Of a stretch of 46,618 bases of DNA, positions 34,121 to 41,619 are shown piece by piece. The translations under genes were made by a program, and so were the position numbers. The notes beneath the pieces were generated by a model that saw only the letters and a list, made by a program, of their open reading frames with translations, was not told where the DNA came from and made no database searches. The DNA is taken from positions 1-46,618 of IMG/VR virus record IMGVR_UViG_3300042542_004384. One strand, given 5' to 3'. Within the stretch, counting starts at the first letter, position 1; the number at the start of each line of letters is the position of its first letter. This DNA is from a virus.

Positions 34121-36429
34121 ACGAAGAAAAAAAAGCTGCCCTTGGAAATATTTTTCGAGGGCTTTTTGTATCTGAAAGACCGGGTGATATAACACCAACT
34201 GTTTCACTTCGTGATGTGAGTACTTTATTTTCTAGAACAAAATCTGAGAAATATGAAGAGAAAGAAACGAGAGTAAAAAGAAATACGAATACAAAAAATT
34301 ATGAAGAAGTGTCGGGCGCAACTAAAGAGAGAGTGCAAAGAAGATATACCGAACTAAAGAATAAAAGATCATTAGAGAAAATTGCTAATGATATTTTAAA
34401 GACGGTAATAGAAATTCAAACATTTGAATTTAACAATACTGAATATAAAAAAGCACTAAACGAATATAGATCAATAGCTGAGGCAAGAAGACACAAAGAA
34501 ATAATGAAAGTCTTCGAAGGCGCTATTGGCAAAGAGTCTATGCCTAAAATAGTTGATGTAAAAAAAGAAAAAGATAAAAGCGGATTACCACTTCTACTTG
34601 GCGGCGCAGCAGTTGGTGCGATTGCACTAATGGCACCAACAAGAGTATTTTCAAAAGAAATAGAAAATGCGTTTGATGAAAATACATTAAAGAGTGGATT
34701 AGAAGAAATCAATAAAATTGCCGATGATGCCGAATTAAATAACTTAGATGCAGAGTTCTCTGATTTAGAAGTTGATTTTGATATACCAGATATTCTTAAT
34801 GTTAGAGATACAGAGACAACAGAAATACAAACGCAGATAGAACAATTACAGCAAACAATAAATGAACAGATGGTAGAGGGTGCTGGTCCAGAAATGCCAG
34901 AAATTCGTACCGAAACTGCTGCTGCAACACCAAGTCAAGAACCAACTATTCAAACAGGACAAGATAGCGTTAGCACCACTTTCACAAGTCGACCATTAGT
35001 CGCCCAAACAGGACAAGATAGCGTTAGTACAACGTATATAAGTCAGGCACCATCTGTTCGAATAGAAGAGCCCGTTGCTGGTAGACCTATACCATTTGTT
35101 TCTGCTCCAGCACCAACACCAGTTGCTGTTGCACCGCCATATGATGAGTCTGGAATAGTTGGCGGAAGACAAACACCAGTAGAACCTCCGACTGCAGTAG
35201 AACTCGGTAGACCTATACCATTTGTTTCTGTTCCAGCACCAACACCAGCACCAGTTGCTGTTGCACGACCATATGATGAGTCAGGAATAGTTGGCGGAAG
35301 ACAAACACCAGTAGAACCACCACCTTATGATGAAACCGAAAGACTGAGAAGAAGACCACAAAGACCGCCAACACCAGTGTTAGCACCTTCTGCACCACCA
35401 CCTAGAATTGTACCCAGTGGTGCACCTCAAACAGTTACAAGAGTTACAAAACCTGTTGAAAGTATAGATGAAATTAAACAATTGATAGCAAAAACAGAAG
35501 GCGGTGCTTTGTCATATAACGCTATGAACGTACCAGTAATTAGAAACAGAAACTCTTATGATGAAGCAACGAGAAAAAAGATATACAACATATTGTATAA
35601 AGATGCTGAAATTAAATCTGGAAACATAGATGTAACGACCGGTAAAAAATTCGAAAAAGATTTAAATGATATGACCATGCAGGAAGTAATAAGTTTAGCT
35701 GAAAGAAGAAAAAAATATTATTCCGATTTTAAATATGATGGTAAAAAAGTCGATTTAGCAGTAAGCGGAGCATCAGGTAGATACGGCTTCACGCCAGAAA
35801 CTATTGAAGATTATGCATCTAAATTGTTTGGTCGCAACTGGAAAAATGAACTTTATGATGAAAAAAATCAAGAAGAATTACAAACACTTCTTTTGAAAAG
35901 TAATATATTAAAGATTGAAGAGCAGAAAATTCCTATTTCAACAGCGTTCTTATACATGAAACATTTCTTTGGTTCAAATTCATCTAAACCGTTGCAAATT
36001 ATAAATGCAGATGACGATAAAAAAATGTATGTTGAAAGAAATCCAAAATTATCGATAATGTCTGAAACTCAGGCGAAATATAATCCAGTTCAAGCCGCGA
36101 TGACAGTTAAACAATATAAAGATGATCTAATCAAAAAAGGTTTCACATTTGATCCAATTGATACAAAAAAATTAATATCCGATGAAGAGAGAAAAAAACT
36201 ACAACAAACTGGTAGAAATGTACCGAAAAGTGTGAATGAAGCAGTATCTGATATACGATCTAAAGTGACTTCTCTCTCAACTGAAAATATTGATTCGAGA
36301 AGACAATCATCTAATCGTTCAAATATTATCATCGTTCAAAATAACAATACAACAGTTCTAAATCAGAGAAGAGTTATGGCTGCAATTCAACCGCAGCAAA
36401 ATATTAATCCAGGATTAGGAATAACATAA
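34117..36429 (+). CDS. Tape-measure-like tail protein with lysozyme-like domain (770 aa)
   Basis: A 770-aa protein. N-terminal part is basic/helical; a hydrophobic segment at about 155-173 (LPLLLGGAAVGAIALMA) could be membrane-inserting; residues about 250-440 are a Pro-rich linker with duplicated units (RPIPFVSAPAPTPVAVAPPY, then ESGIVGGRQTPVEPP). Residues about 449-600 look like a lysozyme-superfamily domain: IAKTE461GG-SYNAM, NDMTMQEVISLAE, SGASGRYGFTPETIEDYA, then a QEELQTLLL helix, in the order of phage transglycosylase-like domains, with E461 the candidate catalytic acid. Position right after the tail-assembly chaperone (ATGA overlap) suits a tape measure or hub protein; T4 gp29 is 590 aa. 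The murein-cleaving role is inferred. Confidence 0.75.
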   Translation: MNEEKKAALGNIFRGLFVSERPGDITPTVSLRDVSTLFSRTKSEKYEEKETRVKRNTNTKNYEEVSGATKERVQRRYTELKNKRSLEKIANDILKTVIEIQTFEFNNTEYKKALNEYRSIAEARRHKEIMKVFEGAIGKESMPKIVDVKKEKDKSGLPLLLGGAAVGAIALMAPTRVFSKEIENAFDENTLKSGLEEINKIADDAELNNLDAEFSDLEVDFDIPDILNVRDTETTEIQTQIEQLQQTINEQMVEGAGPEMPEIRTETAAATPSQEPTIQTGQDSVSTTFTSRPLVAQTGQDSVSTTYISQAPSVRIEEPVAGRPIPFVSAPAPTPVAVAPPYDESGIVGGRQTPVEPPTAVELGRPIPFVSVPAPTPAPVAVARPYDESGIVGGRQTPVEPPPYDETERLRRRPQRPPTPVLAPSAPPPRIVPSGAPQTVTRVTKPVESIDEIKQLIAKTEGGALSYNAMNVPVIRNRNSYDEATRKKIYNILYKDAEIKSGNIDVTTGKKFEKDLNDMTMQEVISLAERRKKYYSDFKYDGKKVDLAVSGASGRYGFTPETIEDYASKLFGRNWKNELYDEKNQEELQTLLLKSNILKIEEQKIPISTAFLYMKHFFGSNSSKPLQIINADDDKKMYVERNPKLSIMSETQAKYNPVQAAMTVKQYKDDLIKKGFTFDPIDTKKLISDEERKKLQQTGRNVPKSVNEAVSDIRSKVTSLSTENIDSRRQSSNRSNIIIVQNNNTTVLNQRRVMAAIQPQQNINPGLGIT

Positions 36430-36430
36430 G

Positions 36431-38224
36431 ATGGCAGCACTATCGAAAATATCAGAAATTATTTCTGAATTGAAAAAACAAAATAAAAATGAGCCAGATG
36501 TTAAATTGACGAGACTGGAAATAATTTTTATGGATATTCTTCAAGTTCTTAAAACGAATATTGAAGAAATGAAAATGCGTTTTGCGATTGAAAGAACCTT
36601 CCAAGAAGAAAAAGATTATGAAGATGAGAGAAGACATCGTGAATTTATCGAAGTACTAAAACAATTTGTCTCACTCGAAAAGCCACCTACTGTCATAGAA
36701 GAAGAGAAAAAAGAAGAAGGTGGATTTCTTGATTCACTTAAGAAATTTTTGGTTGGTTTAGTTGAAAAAATAAGTAACTTGATGAAAAGCATTTTAGGTG
36801 CAGTAGGTAAATTAGCTAAACTACTTAAAAATTTTGGTAAAATTTTACTGAAAGTTGGAAAATTTCTAGGCGGCGGCTTAATGAAATTATTCCGTCTAAT
36901 TAAAAGCCCAGCTGTGGTTGGATTTTTACGTATGTTAGTTACAAATCCTTGGGTTGTTGGTGCTCTACTTGCAAGTGCCGGGCTTTATGCACTTTACAAA
37001 GTCTTAGATAAGGATAGAACACGCATTACAGGTGATGAAGCAGCAAATGTTCTAGAATCTGGAACAATTCAAGATGTTCGTCTTTTTGCAAAAAGATTAA
37101 ACGAACCTGAAAAAATGTTCAATGAAGAAGAATTGAAAGCGTTCAAAGAAGAAAAAGATCCAGAAAAGAAATTGTTAATGTATGTTAACAAATACCGAGA
37201 AAAAAGAAAACAAGAATTAGAAGACAAAAAACAACAAGAAAATGAAATTCTTAAGTCATTTAATGTGACTAGAGTTGAAGATTTGCCGAGCGAAACTCGA
37301 ACAAAATTGAAAGACATGCTTCTTTCAGAAGATGAGAGAAAAGAATCAGATCGTTTATCTAAACCGATTCAATTGCTCAAAGATAGAGTTGATACTGAAA
37401 GATTTGAAGTGATGCCAACTAGAACCGGCACTGGTAGAATTAGTTTAGGCGATTTGAAACAAAGTTTAAGTAATGACATCACTAAATTAACAGAAAAAGA
37501 AAATGAAATCAAAGAAAAATTGAGAACAAAGCCGGGTGATAAAGCACTTCAAGAACAGTTGAATGATATCAAATTACAAAAAGAAGATAAAACAGAGAGA
37601 CTCAAAAAAGTTCAAGATGAGGAAAACAGAAGAAATCAAAGAGAAACTCAACTCGGATCAGAAATAAAACAATTAGAAAATCAACAAAGCGATTTGCAAA
37701 GAAAACGTGGATTAGTTCCTGGAATTGCAGGTAGAAGAACACCCGAACAAATGAGACAAATCGAAGATTATGATAAGCAGATAGAAGACACTAAAACACA
37801 AATAGGACAGAAAGAAAGAGAACGTGCTTTAATTCACACTGGTTCACCCGGAGCTACAGCATCACCTGTAATGTCGCCAACACCTGCAGCTACTCCAACA
37901 GTATCACCTATGCCGCCGGCACCAACACCTTCGTTACCAACGCCTACAGAATCTTCAACTGGCGATGTTTCGCCCGTACCAACAACAGTGTCTTCTATAA
38001 CACCAGATAATGAAATCACTGCAATGCTTAGAAATGCAATATACATGAACAATGATTTGAATTTGAAAAATACTCTTTCCGGTGGCGATGTTGTAAGTTC
38101 AGTAAATAATAATGGAAATTCAACAGTTATGCCAGATATACCTATGTCTGTTGAAGCATCACAAAGAGATGATACGCCAGTATTCGCACACGTAATGAAA
38201 CGATATAAACAAATATACGTATAA
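36431..38224 (+). CDS. Tape-measure candidate with hydrophobic helices and coiled coil (597 aa)
   Basis: A 597-aa protein, close in size to T4 gp29 (590 aa). Residues about 98-168 are amphipathic/hydrophobic helices (FLDSLKKFLVGLVEKISNLM, LGAVGKLAKLLKNFGKILLK), followed by a probable membrane-inserting segment at about 172-192 (NPWVVGALLASAGLYALYKV). Residues about 330-470 form a long charged coiled coil (KLTEKENEIKEKLRTKPGDK and EIKQLENQQSDLQRKRG). A Pro/Thr-rich linker precedes a short C-terminal tail. This layout is typical of tape-measure proteins that sit in the tail lumen and enter the host membrane. It follows the 770-aa gene after one base and ends the operon before a strong terminator. 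Confidence 0.7.
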   Translation: MAALSKISEIISELKKQNKNEPDVKLTRLEIIFMDILQVLKTNIEEMKMRFAIERTFQEEKDYEDERRHREFIEVLKQFVSLEKPPTVIEEEKKEEGGFLDSLKKFLVGLVEKISNLMKSILGAVGKLAKLLKNFGKILLKVGKFLGGGLMKLFRLIKSPAVVGFLRMLVTNPWVVGALLASAGLYALYKVLDKDRTRITGDEAANVLESGTIQDVRLFAKRLNEPEKMFNEEELKAFKEEKDPEKKLLMYVNKYREKRKQELEDKKQQENEILKSFNVTRVEDLPSETRTKLKDMLLSEDERKESDRLSKPIQLLKDRVDTERFEVMPTRTGTGRISLGDLKQSLSNDITKLTEKENEIKEKLRTKPGDKALQEQLNDIKLQKEDKTERLKKVQDEENRRNQRETQLGSEIKQLENQQSDLQRKRGLVPGIAGRRTPEQMRQIEDYDKQIEDTKTQIGQKERERALIHTGSPGATASPVMSPTPAATPTVSPMPPAPTPSLPTPTESSTGDVSPVPTTVSSITPDNEITAMLRNAIYMNNDLNLKNTLSGGDVVSSVNNNGNSTVMPDIPMSVEASQRDDTPVFAHVMKRYKQIYV

Positions 38225-38248
38225 AAAAAGGACCTTTCGGTCCTTTTT
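38225..38248. terminator. Bidirectional rho-independent terminator
   Basis: AAAAAGGACC and GGTCCTTTTT form a perfect 10-bp stem with a 4-base loop (TTTC at 38235-38238). The A and T runs serve as U-tracts on both strands, so it can end the plus-strand tail operon (stop at 38224) and the minus-strand gp32 gene (stop at 38255). Confidence 0.93.
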
Positions 38249-38254
38249 CTTTAT

Positions 38255-39163
38255 TTACTCATCAGCCAATTTACTGAAGTAAGCGAGATCATCTTCATCA
38301 GCGTCATCGGCTACTGCCGCAACAGCAGACTTTGATGCTTCCTTCTTCTTCAGAACTGGATCAGCCTTCATTTGCTCGACAGTAGTGCGAGCGCGAGGCT
38401 CAGAACCATCAAGACCAAGAACACGATTCATCTTGGTTTCAAGTTCTTCATAAGTCTTGAAGTTGCTACGATCCATGAACTGAGCAAGAGAATGCTCCTT
38501 CTTCCAGATAGATTCAAGAGTATCATCATCAAAGCCACCAAGAGTGCCAGCCTTATCGAACTCTGAACGATCATAGTTGCGATAGCCCTCGACGTTACGA
38601 ATCTTCAACTTGAAGTTTGCACCAGACCAAAGATCGAATGGGTTCACTGGCGTTTCATCCGCGAATTGCGGGTTCATTGCTTCCTTGATCTTCTCGAAAA
38701 TCTTCTTACCGAACTTAAACAGAAACACCTTACCTTCGTTCTGAGGATTCTTAGAATCCTCAACAACGTAGATATTCGCAATGTACGTCAGGCGACGCTT
38801 TTGCTTACGTGCAATGTCCTTGTTTGCTTCGATGCCAGAATTCCAGAGCTTCGAGTTATACTCAGAGACTGGATCCTTTTCACCAAGAGTAGTGAGAGAG
38901 TTTTCGATGTACCAACCGCCAGAACCTTGAAAGCCATGATCCCAGAGTTTAACCCAAGGAAGACCAGAAGAATCACCTTCTGCATCAACTGCGGGAGACG
39001 GGAGGAAGCGAATTACTGCATATCCGTTGCCAGACTTATCAACTTCAGGCTTCCAGAAGTTGTCTTCTTTTGAAGAAGAAGAATTGTCTGAGAGAGTTTC
39101 GATAGCCTTTGCAAGCTTTTCGAGATTACCGGATTGCTTTTTGAGAGATGCGAAATTAGACAT
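38255..39163 (-). CDS. 32: Single-stranded DNA-binding protein gp32
   Basis: A 302-aa protein, about the length of T4 gp32 (301). The N-terminus MSNFASLKKQSGNLEKLAKA carries the basic self-association LAST-like region; the OB core has DNFWKPEVDKSGNGYAVIRF and WVKLWDHGFQGSGGWYIENS; then KKRRLTYIANIYVVED-like (KQKRRLTYIANIYVVEDSKN) and FKFGKKIFEKIKEAMNPQF, all conserved. The C-terminus is acidic (DDADEDDLAYFSKLADE), which binds gp59 and other partners. The four zinc ligands of T4 gp32 are not kept: where T4 has SCPVCQY this protein has KDPVSEY, as in cyanophage homologues. Its ribosome site is AAGG. Codon composition looks richer in G+C than neighbours, as expected for an abundant protein. Confidence 0.97.
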   Translation of the reverse strand: MSNFASLKKQSGNLEKLAKAIETLSDNSSSSKEDNFWKPEVDKSGNGYAVIRFLPSPAVDAEGDSSGLPWVKLWDHGFQGSGGWYIENSLTTLGEKDPVSEYNSKLWNSGIEANKDIARKQKRRLTYIANIYVVEDSKNPQNEGKVFLFKFGKKIFEKIKEAMNPQFADETPVNPFDLWSGANFKLKIRNVEGYRNYDRSEFDKAGTLGGFDDDTLESIWKKEHSLAQFMDRSNFKTYEELETKMNRVLGLDGSEPRARTTVEQMKADPVLKKKEASKSAVAAVADDADEDDLAYFSKLADE

Positions 39164-39245
39164 ATATTACCTTTCTTGTGCGTTGTATAGCGTTTTGTAC
39201 GAATTTATCACAGAAAACATATCGAACGATATATTTAGTGATATT
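39164..39245 (-). promoter_or_regulatory. gp32 leader region
   Basis: An 82-base A+T-rich gap before gp32. It contains the near-perfect palindrome ATATCGTTCGATAT (39219-39232) and an unstructured A/T stretch before the ATG. T4 gp32 represses its own translation by binding such a leader beside a pseudoknot; I see no clear pseudoknot, so a regulatory role is only suggested. No exact TATAAATA is present. Confidence 0.4.
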
Positions 39246-39743
39246 TTATACGTAAAGTGAGAGAATTGCAATAGTGGAAACGGCATTCTTGTGTAGAACA
39301 CCAATACCACCTGCTTTATCCCAATCATTGATTACAGAGAGTGTGTCATCAATGATAATGGAATTCGGTGTAGCAAACTTTGCCTTATGTCGTTTACCTG
39401 GAACAAAGTTCTGCTTAAAGTCAATATTGTGTTTCTTCAGCCACTCACTTTTTTGTTCTGAGATAGCATCATGATGTTCTTCTCTTGCAGTAGAAGAGAG
39501 AATCTCTTTAGGAATATGTTTTAGCGTATTCAGATAAGTAAGAAGCAGAGATGCGTCAGACATGGGATCTAGATCCGCAAAGCCACGCTTTTCAATCAAT
39601 TCTTTGAAATTCTCACTGAAATTCTTCCTCGAATCACCACTGTCAGGTGCAGATCCAAACATTTCAATGTATTTCTTGTTGAAGTTTGCAATCACACCAT
39701 CCATGTCAACGTAGATTTTTTCTATACCGATTGAGTTTGACAT
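39246..39743 (-). CDS. HAD-family 5'(3')-deoxyribonucleotidase
   Basis: A 165-aa protein of the NT5C-type HAD phosphatases. Motif I is YVD13MD15GVIANF, with the nucleophile and the acid/base Asp; motif II is the Ser/Thr in LSSTAREE; a Lys-rich segment (GKRHKAKF) supplies motif III; motif IV is IIID132D133TLSVINDW, which holds Mg. Such enzymes remove phosphate from dNMPs and are common near replication genes in aquatic T4-like phages, where they help reshape the nucleotide pool. Its start lies inside the end of gp59 (22-base overlap). Confidence 0.88.
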   Translation of the reverse strand: MSNSIGIEKIYVDMDGVIANFNKKYIEMFGSAPDSGDSRKNFSENFKELIEKRGFADLDPMSDASLLLTYLNTLKHIPKEILSSTAREEHHDAISEQKSEWLKKHNIDFKQNFVPGKRHKAKFATPNSIIIDDTLSVINDWDKAGGIGVLHKNAVSTIAILSLYV

Positions 39744-40336
39744 ACGTTTTCTTTCAAAATAGTTTTAAATTTCAATTGATCATAGTTCAGAAATGGCGAA
39801 TACTTTTCACATTTCCTCACAAATTGCGGGAAGATTATATCATCATTTATTTTCTTCAACCACATCGGCATGAAGTTCATAAAACTATTCATGATGATGA
39901 TCGTTTCAATTTCAATCTTCTCTTGTAGATGATAAGTGTACAACAAAGGGTAGTCACCGTCAACCACGCGAAGAAGTTCTTCTGGATTCTCCACGGTATC
40001 GAATAGGAAGTTCAAATTCTCTTTGAATGTATATGCAAGAGATTGTTGCTTCTTCAGCCACTTTTTATATCTTTCATCAGCTTCTTCAGTGAGTAGATCA
40101 AAGATCCAAATCTTTGGATCATGCAAGAAATTAGAGATATAAAACTCTAGTAGTTCTTCTTTCTTGTACTTCCGCGAAAGCCTATAGAAACTATACTTAT
40201 CTTTTCTCCGTGAGAATTGTTCCTTAGATACTTTGGTTTTGCCATGATATTTGATGAAGTCATAAGTGCCACCGAAATGAAACTTTAACCCTTGATACAT
40301 TGCAAATGCGTCAAAACCACCAAGTTCAGTGTTCAT
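39722..40336 (-). CDS. 59: Helicase loader gp59
   Basis: A 204-aa protein matching T4 gp59 (217 aa) along its length: GGFDAFAMYQGLKFHFGGTY, DFIKYHGKTKVSKEQFSRRK, DKYSFYRLSRKYKKEELLEF, YISNFLHDPKIWIFDLL, and further KENLNFLFDTVENPEELLRV and YHLQEKIEIETIIIMNSFMN (T4: KRRDKYFFQKLSEKYKLKEL, ISNLVANQDAWIGDI and IISFETFILLDSFLNI). gp59 binds forked DNA and gp32 and loads the gp41 helicase. It lies between gp33 and the nucleotidase, one base from the gp33 stop, and in the same operon as gp32, its partner. Confidence 0.93.
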   Translation of the reverse strand: MNTELGGFDAFAMYQGLKFHFGGTYDFIKYHGKTKVSKEQFSRRKDKYSFYRLSRKYKKEELLEFYISNFLHDPKIWIFDLLTEEADERYKKWLKKQQSLAYTFKENLNFLFDTVENPEELLRVVDGDYPLLYTYHLQEKIEIETIIIMNSFMNFMPMWLKKINDDIIFPQFVRKCEKYSPFLNYDQLKFKTILKENVCQTQSV

Positions 40337-40337
40337 C

Positions 40338-40559
40338 TTAGATTGGAAGTTTGTTGACCTTCTTAATTAGGTTTGCACTTTGAGCTTCTTCTGAAATCTT
40401 TGCTTTAACTGGCGCTGAAAGCAAAGACGCTGCAAGTTCCATTTCAAAACCAGTTTCTTCACAATGCCAAACAATTGCATCGATATAAGACAACTTCTTT
40501 GACGCGACAATATTCTCAATTAGACTTGAGAAATTCTTGATTTCATCTTTCGTCGGCAT
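40338..40559 (-). CDS. 33: Late transcription co-activator gp33
   Basis: A 73-aa protein starting MPTKDEIKNFSSLIENIVAS, with KKLSYIDAIVWHCEETGFEM, ELAASLLSAPVKAKISEEAQ and the end LIKKVNKLPI. This is the pattern of gp33 in aquatic T4-like phages, which links the sliding clamp gp45 and the beta flap of host RNA polymerase to activate late promoters; the short hydrophobic C-terminus is the clamp-binding end. T4 gp33 is longer (112 aa). The start is ATG at 40559, which shares its A with the stop of the preceding gene (TAATG); an extension of 11 residues upstream would lie inside that gene. Its presence supports the TATAAATA motifs in this window. Confidence 0.85.
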   Translation of the reverse strand: MPTKDEIKNFSSLIENIVASKKLSYIDAIVWHCEETGFEMELAASLLSAPVKAKISEEAQSANLIKKVNKLPI

Positions 40560-40789
40560 TACTTCATACCCCTCAGAGCGTAGGTAATGCAAGTCGCAGA
40601 AGAATACTGATCATAAGTACACTTCACAGAGATTGGATCAACACCCTTTGCAAGTGCAGATTCAATGTTTTTCGACATATTGTTTTGCTGATTTAGATTA
40701 TATGCACTCACTGATGCAACAAGTGCAATAAGAAAAATCGTAATACAAACGATAAAAGTAATCATTTCCTTGTTGATTTTAGATTCCAT
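40559..40789 (-). CDS. Small single-span membrane protein (76 aa), holin candidate
   Basis: A 76-aa protein. Residues about 9-29 (MITFIVCITIFLIALVASVS) form one hydrophobic membrane span preceded by a short charged N-terminus, giving a probable N-in topology. The C-terminal part is soluble and has two cysteines (CTYDQYSSATC) that could form a disulfide in the periplasm. It lies 2 bases after the endolysin stop and is TAATG-coupled to gp33. A holin or other lysis helper is possible because of the endolysin neighbour and because T4 holin T is also a single-span N-in protein, but this is speculative. Confidence 0.75.
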   Translation of the reverse strand: MESKINKEMITFIVCITIFLIALVASVSAYNLNQQNNMSKNIESALAKGVDPISVKCTYDQYSSATCITYALRGMK

Positions 40790-40791
40790 GT

Positions 40792-41343
40792 TTACTTCCT
40801 TTCAAAATTTGAAACATCACTATGACTTCTGTAAAAGATATGACGACCAATCTTGCTCACTCTCTGAAGAGCCCAACCGGGATTTACATAATCAGCATGA
40901 TAAAACGTAGATCCTTTCGTCACATCATGCTTGACACTGTAGTTCAAGAAGACTTCTGTCGCCAACTCTAAGATTTGATTGTACTCTTCTGTCTTACGAA
41001 TTGTCAAGCGTTGTTTTAGGTGTTTTTCCATACAATACCACGAGAACTGGCACACGCCGTTCACTTTCTGATGAACGACACCGCAGATTGTATTCGCATA
41101 GTTCTTAGATAAGAGTCTATTCATCGTAACGTGTGCTACTGCTTTTTGCCCTTTCACTGGTTCGTTAACGGATTCGAAATAGATGTTATCCGCTAGACAA
41201 GTCACTTGCCTCTTCGATTCTGGTGATAAGAAAGAATAAGACGCTTTGAGTGGAATTTTTTTATCGATTGAATTATAGCCAATTGTTCCAAGGAACATTA
41301 AAGAACTTACACATAATGTAATGAGTATAGGTTTACTTTTCAT
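40792..41343 (-). CDS. SleB-type cell-wall hydrolase (endolysin)
   Basis: A 183-aa protein. Residues 5-22 (PILITLCVSSLMFLGTIG) form an N-terminal hydrophobic segment, a signal or signal-anchor. The rest is the Hydrolase_2/SleB fold: C49LADNIYFE57S with the candidate catalytic Glu57, then EPVKGQKAVAHVTMNRLLSK, CGVVHQKVNGVCQFSWYC, and STFYHADYVNPGWALQR with KIGRHIFYR at the end. Such enzymes cleave peptidoglycan as glycosidases and serve as endolysins in many aquatic myophages. GGAG stands 9 bases before the ATG at 41343. It lies just after the tmRNA terminator. Confidence 0.88.
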   Translation of the reverse strand: MKSKPILITLCVSSLMFLGTIGYNSIDKKIPLKASYSFLSPESKRQVTCLADNIYFESVNEPVKGQKAVAHVTMNRLLSKNYANTICGVVHQKVNGVCQFSWYCMEKHLKQRLTIRKTEEYNQILELATEVFLNYSVKHDVTKGSTFYHADYVNPGWALQRVSKIGRHIFYRSHSDVSNFERK

Positions 41344-41356
41344 AAATTTTTACTCC

Positions 41357-41398
41357 AAAAGAAAATGCCGATTGTTTCTGTTTCCAAGTACAATCGGC
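41357..41398 (-). terminator. Terminator-like hairpin at the 3' end of the tmRNA coding piece
   Basis: GCCGATTGT (41398-41390) and ACAATCGGC (41375-41367) form a perfect 9-bp stem with a 14-base loop, followed by ATTTTCTTTT. It could end the tmRNA transcript before the endolysin or form the last helix of the coding piece. Confidence 0.7.
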
Positions 41399-41557
41399 GA
41401 AAACTCATGCCGCAGGTTTAGGCTGCAGCTAGGAAACGCTCTTCGTTTGCGTTTATTGGCTTGCTTCTTCGACTGGGTTGCCCCAATCCTAACGGGTTTC
41501 ACATTCCCGTGCTGTCCATTTCGTTACTCTTTGCCCCGTCGAAACCTGGTCAGGCCC
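41399..41557 (-). ncRNA. ssrA: tmRNA coding piece (5' acceptor strand, D-loop region, tag ORF)
   Basis: On the minus strand the piece begins GGGCCTG (41557-41551), the 5' acceptor strand, followed by GGTTTCGACGGGG, the conserved D-loop-like signature of tmRNA. A stable hairpin GATTGGG-GCAA-CCCAGTC follows (41488-41471), in the place of a tmRNA pseudoknot/stem, and then the tag frame 41450-41418. The acceptor strand pairs with CAGGTCC of the acceptor piece through seven pairs with a G-U at the third, which is the alanine identity element. The 3' end is not fixed; it lies between the tag stop and the following hairpin (41398-41367). Confidence 0.88.
41418..41450 (-). CDS. tmRNA proteolysis tag reading frame
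   Basis: Ten codons from GCA at 41450 to GCC at 41421, then TAA at 41420-41418. They encode ANEERFLAAA; with the alanine from the tmRNA itself the tag is AANEERFLAAA. Ala-rich hydrophobic ends such as LAA direct tagged proteins to ClpXP. The codons are preceded by AATAAAC. The tag resembles proteobacterial tags (the beta-type ANDERFALAA that I recall) more than the longer cyanobacterial form. Confidence 0.85.
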   Translation of the reverse strand, partial: ANEERFLAAA

Positions 41558-41619
41558 ATCATAAAAACACAATACCAAAGTAAATTTACACGGAATACCA
41601 AAGTAAATTTATGCTCTTA
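41558..41619 (-). other. Intervening spacer between the two tmRNA pieces
   Basis: Sixty-two bases lie between the encoded CCA of the acceptor piece and the GGG of the coding piece. They would be removed from the precursor to leave a two-piece RNA. The spacer carries two copies of an 18-base direct repeat. Confidence 0.75.
41571..41611. repeat. 18-base direct repeat in the tmRNA spacer
   Basis: aataccaaagtaaattta occurs at 41571-41588 and again at 41594-41611, separated by 5 bases (cacgg); the period is 23. Confidence 0.95.

Noticed and set aside
40560-40592. Extended N-terminus of gp33
   Set aside because: The added 11 residues lie within the upstream membrane-protein gene; the inner ATG forms a TAATG junction and gives the MPTK start.
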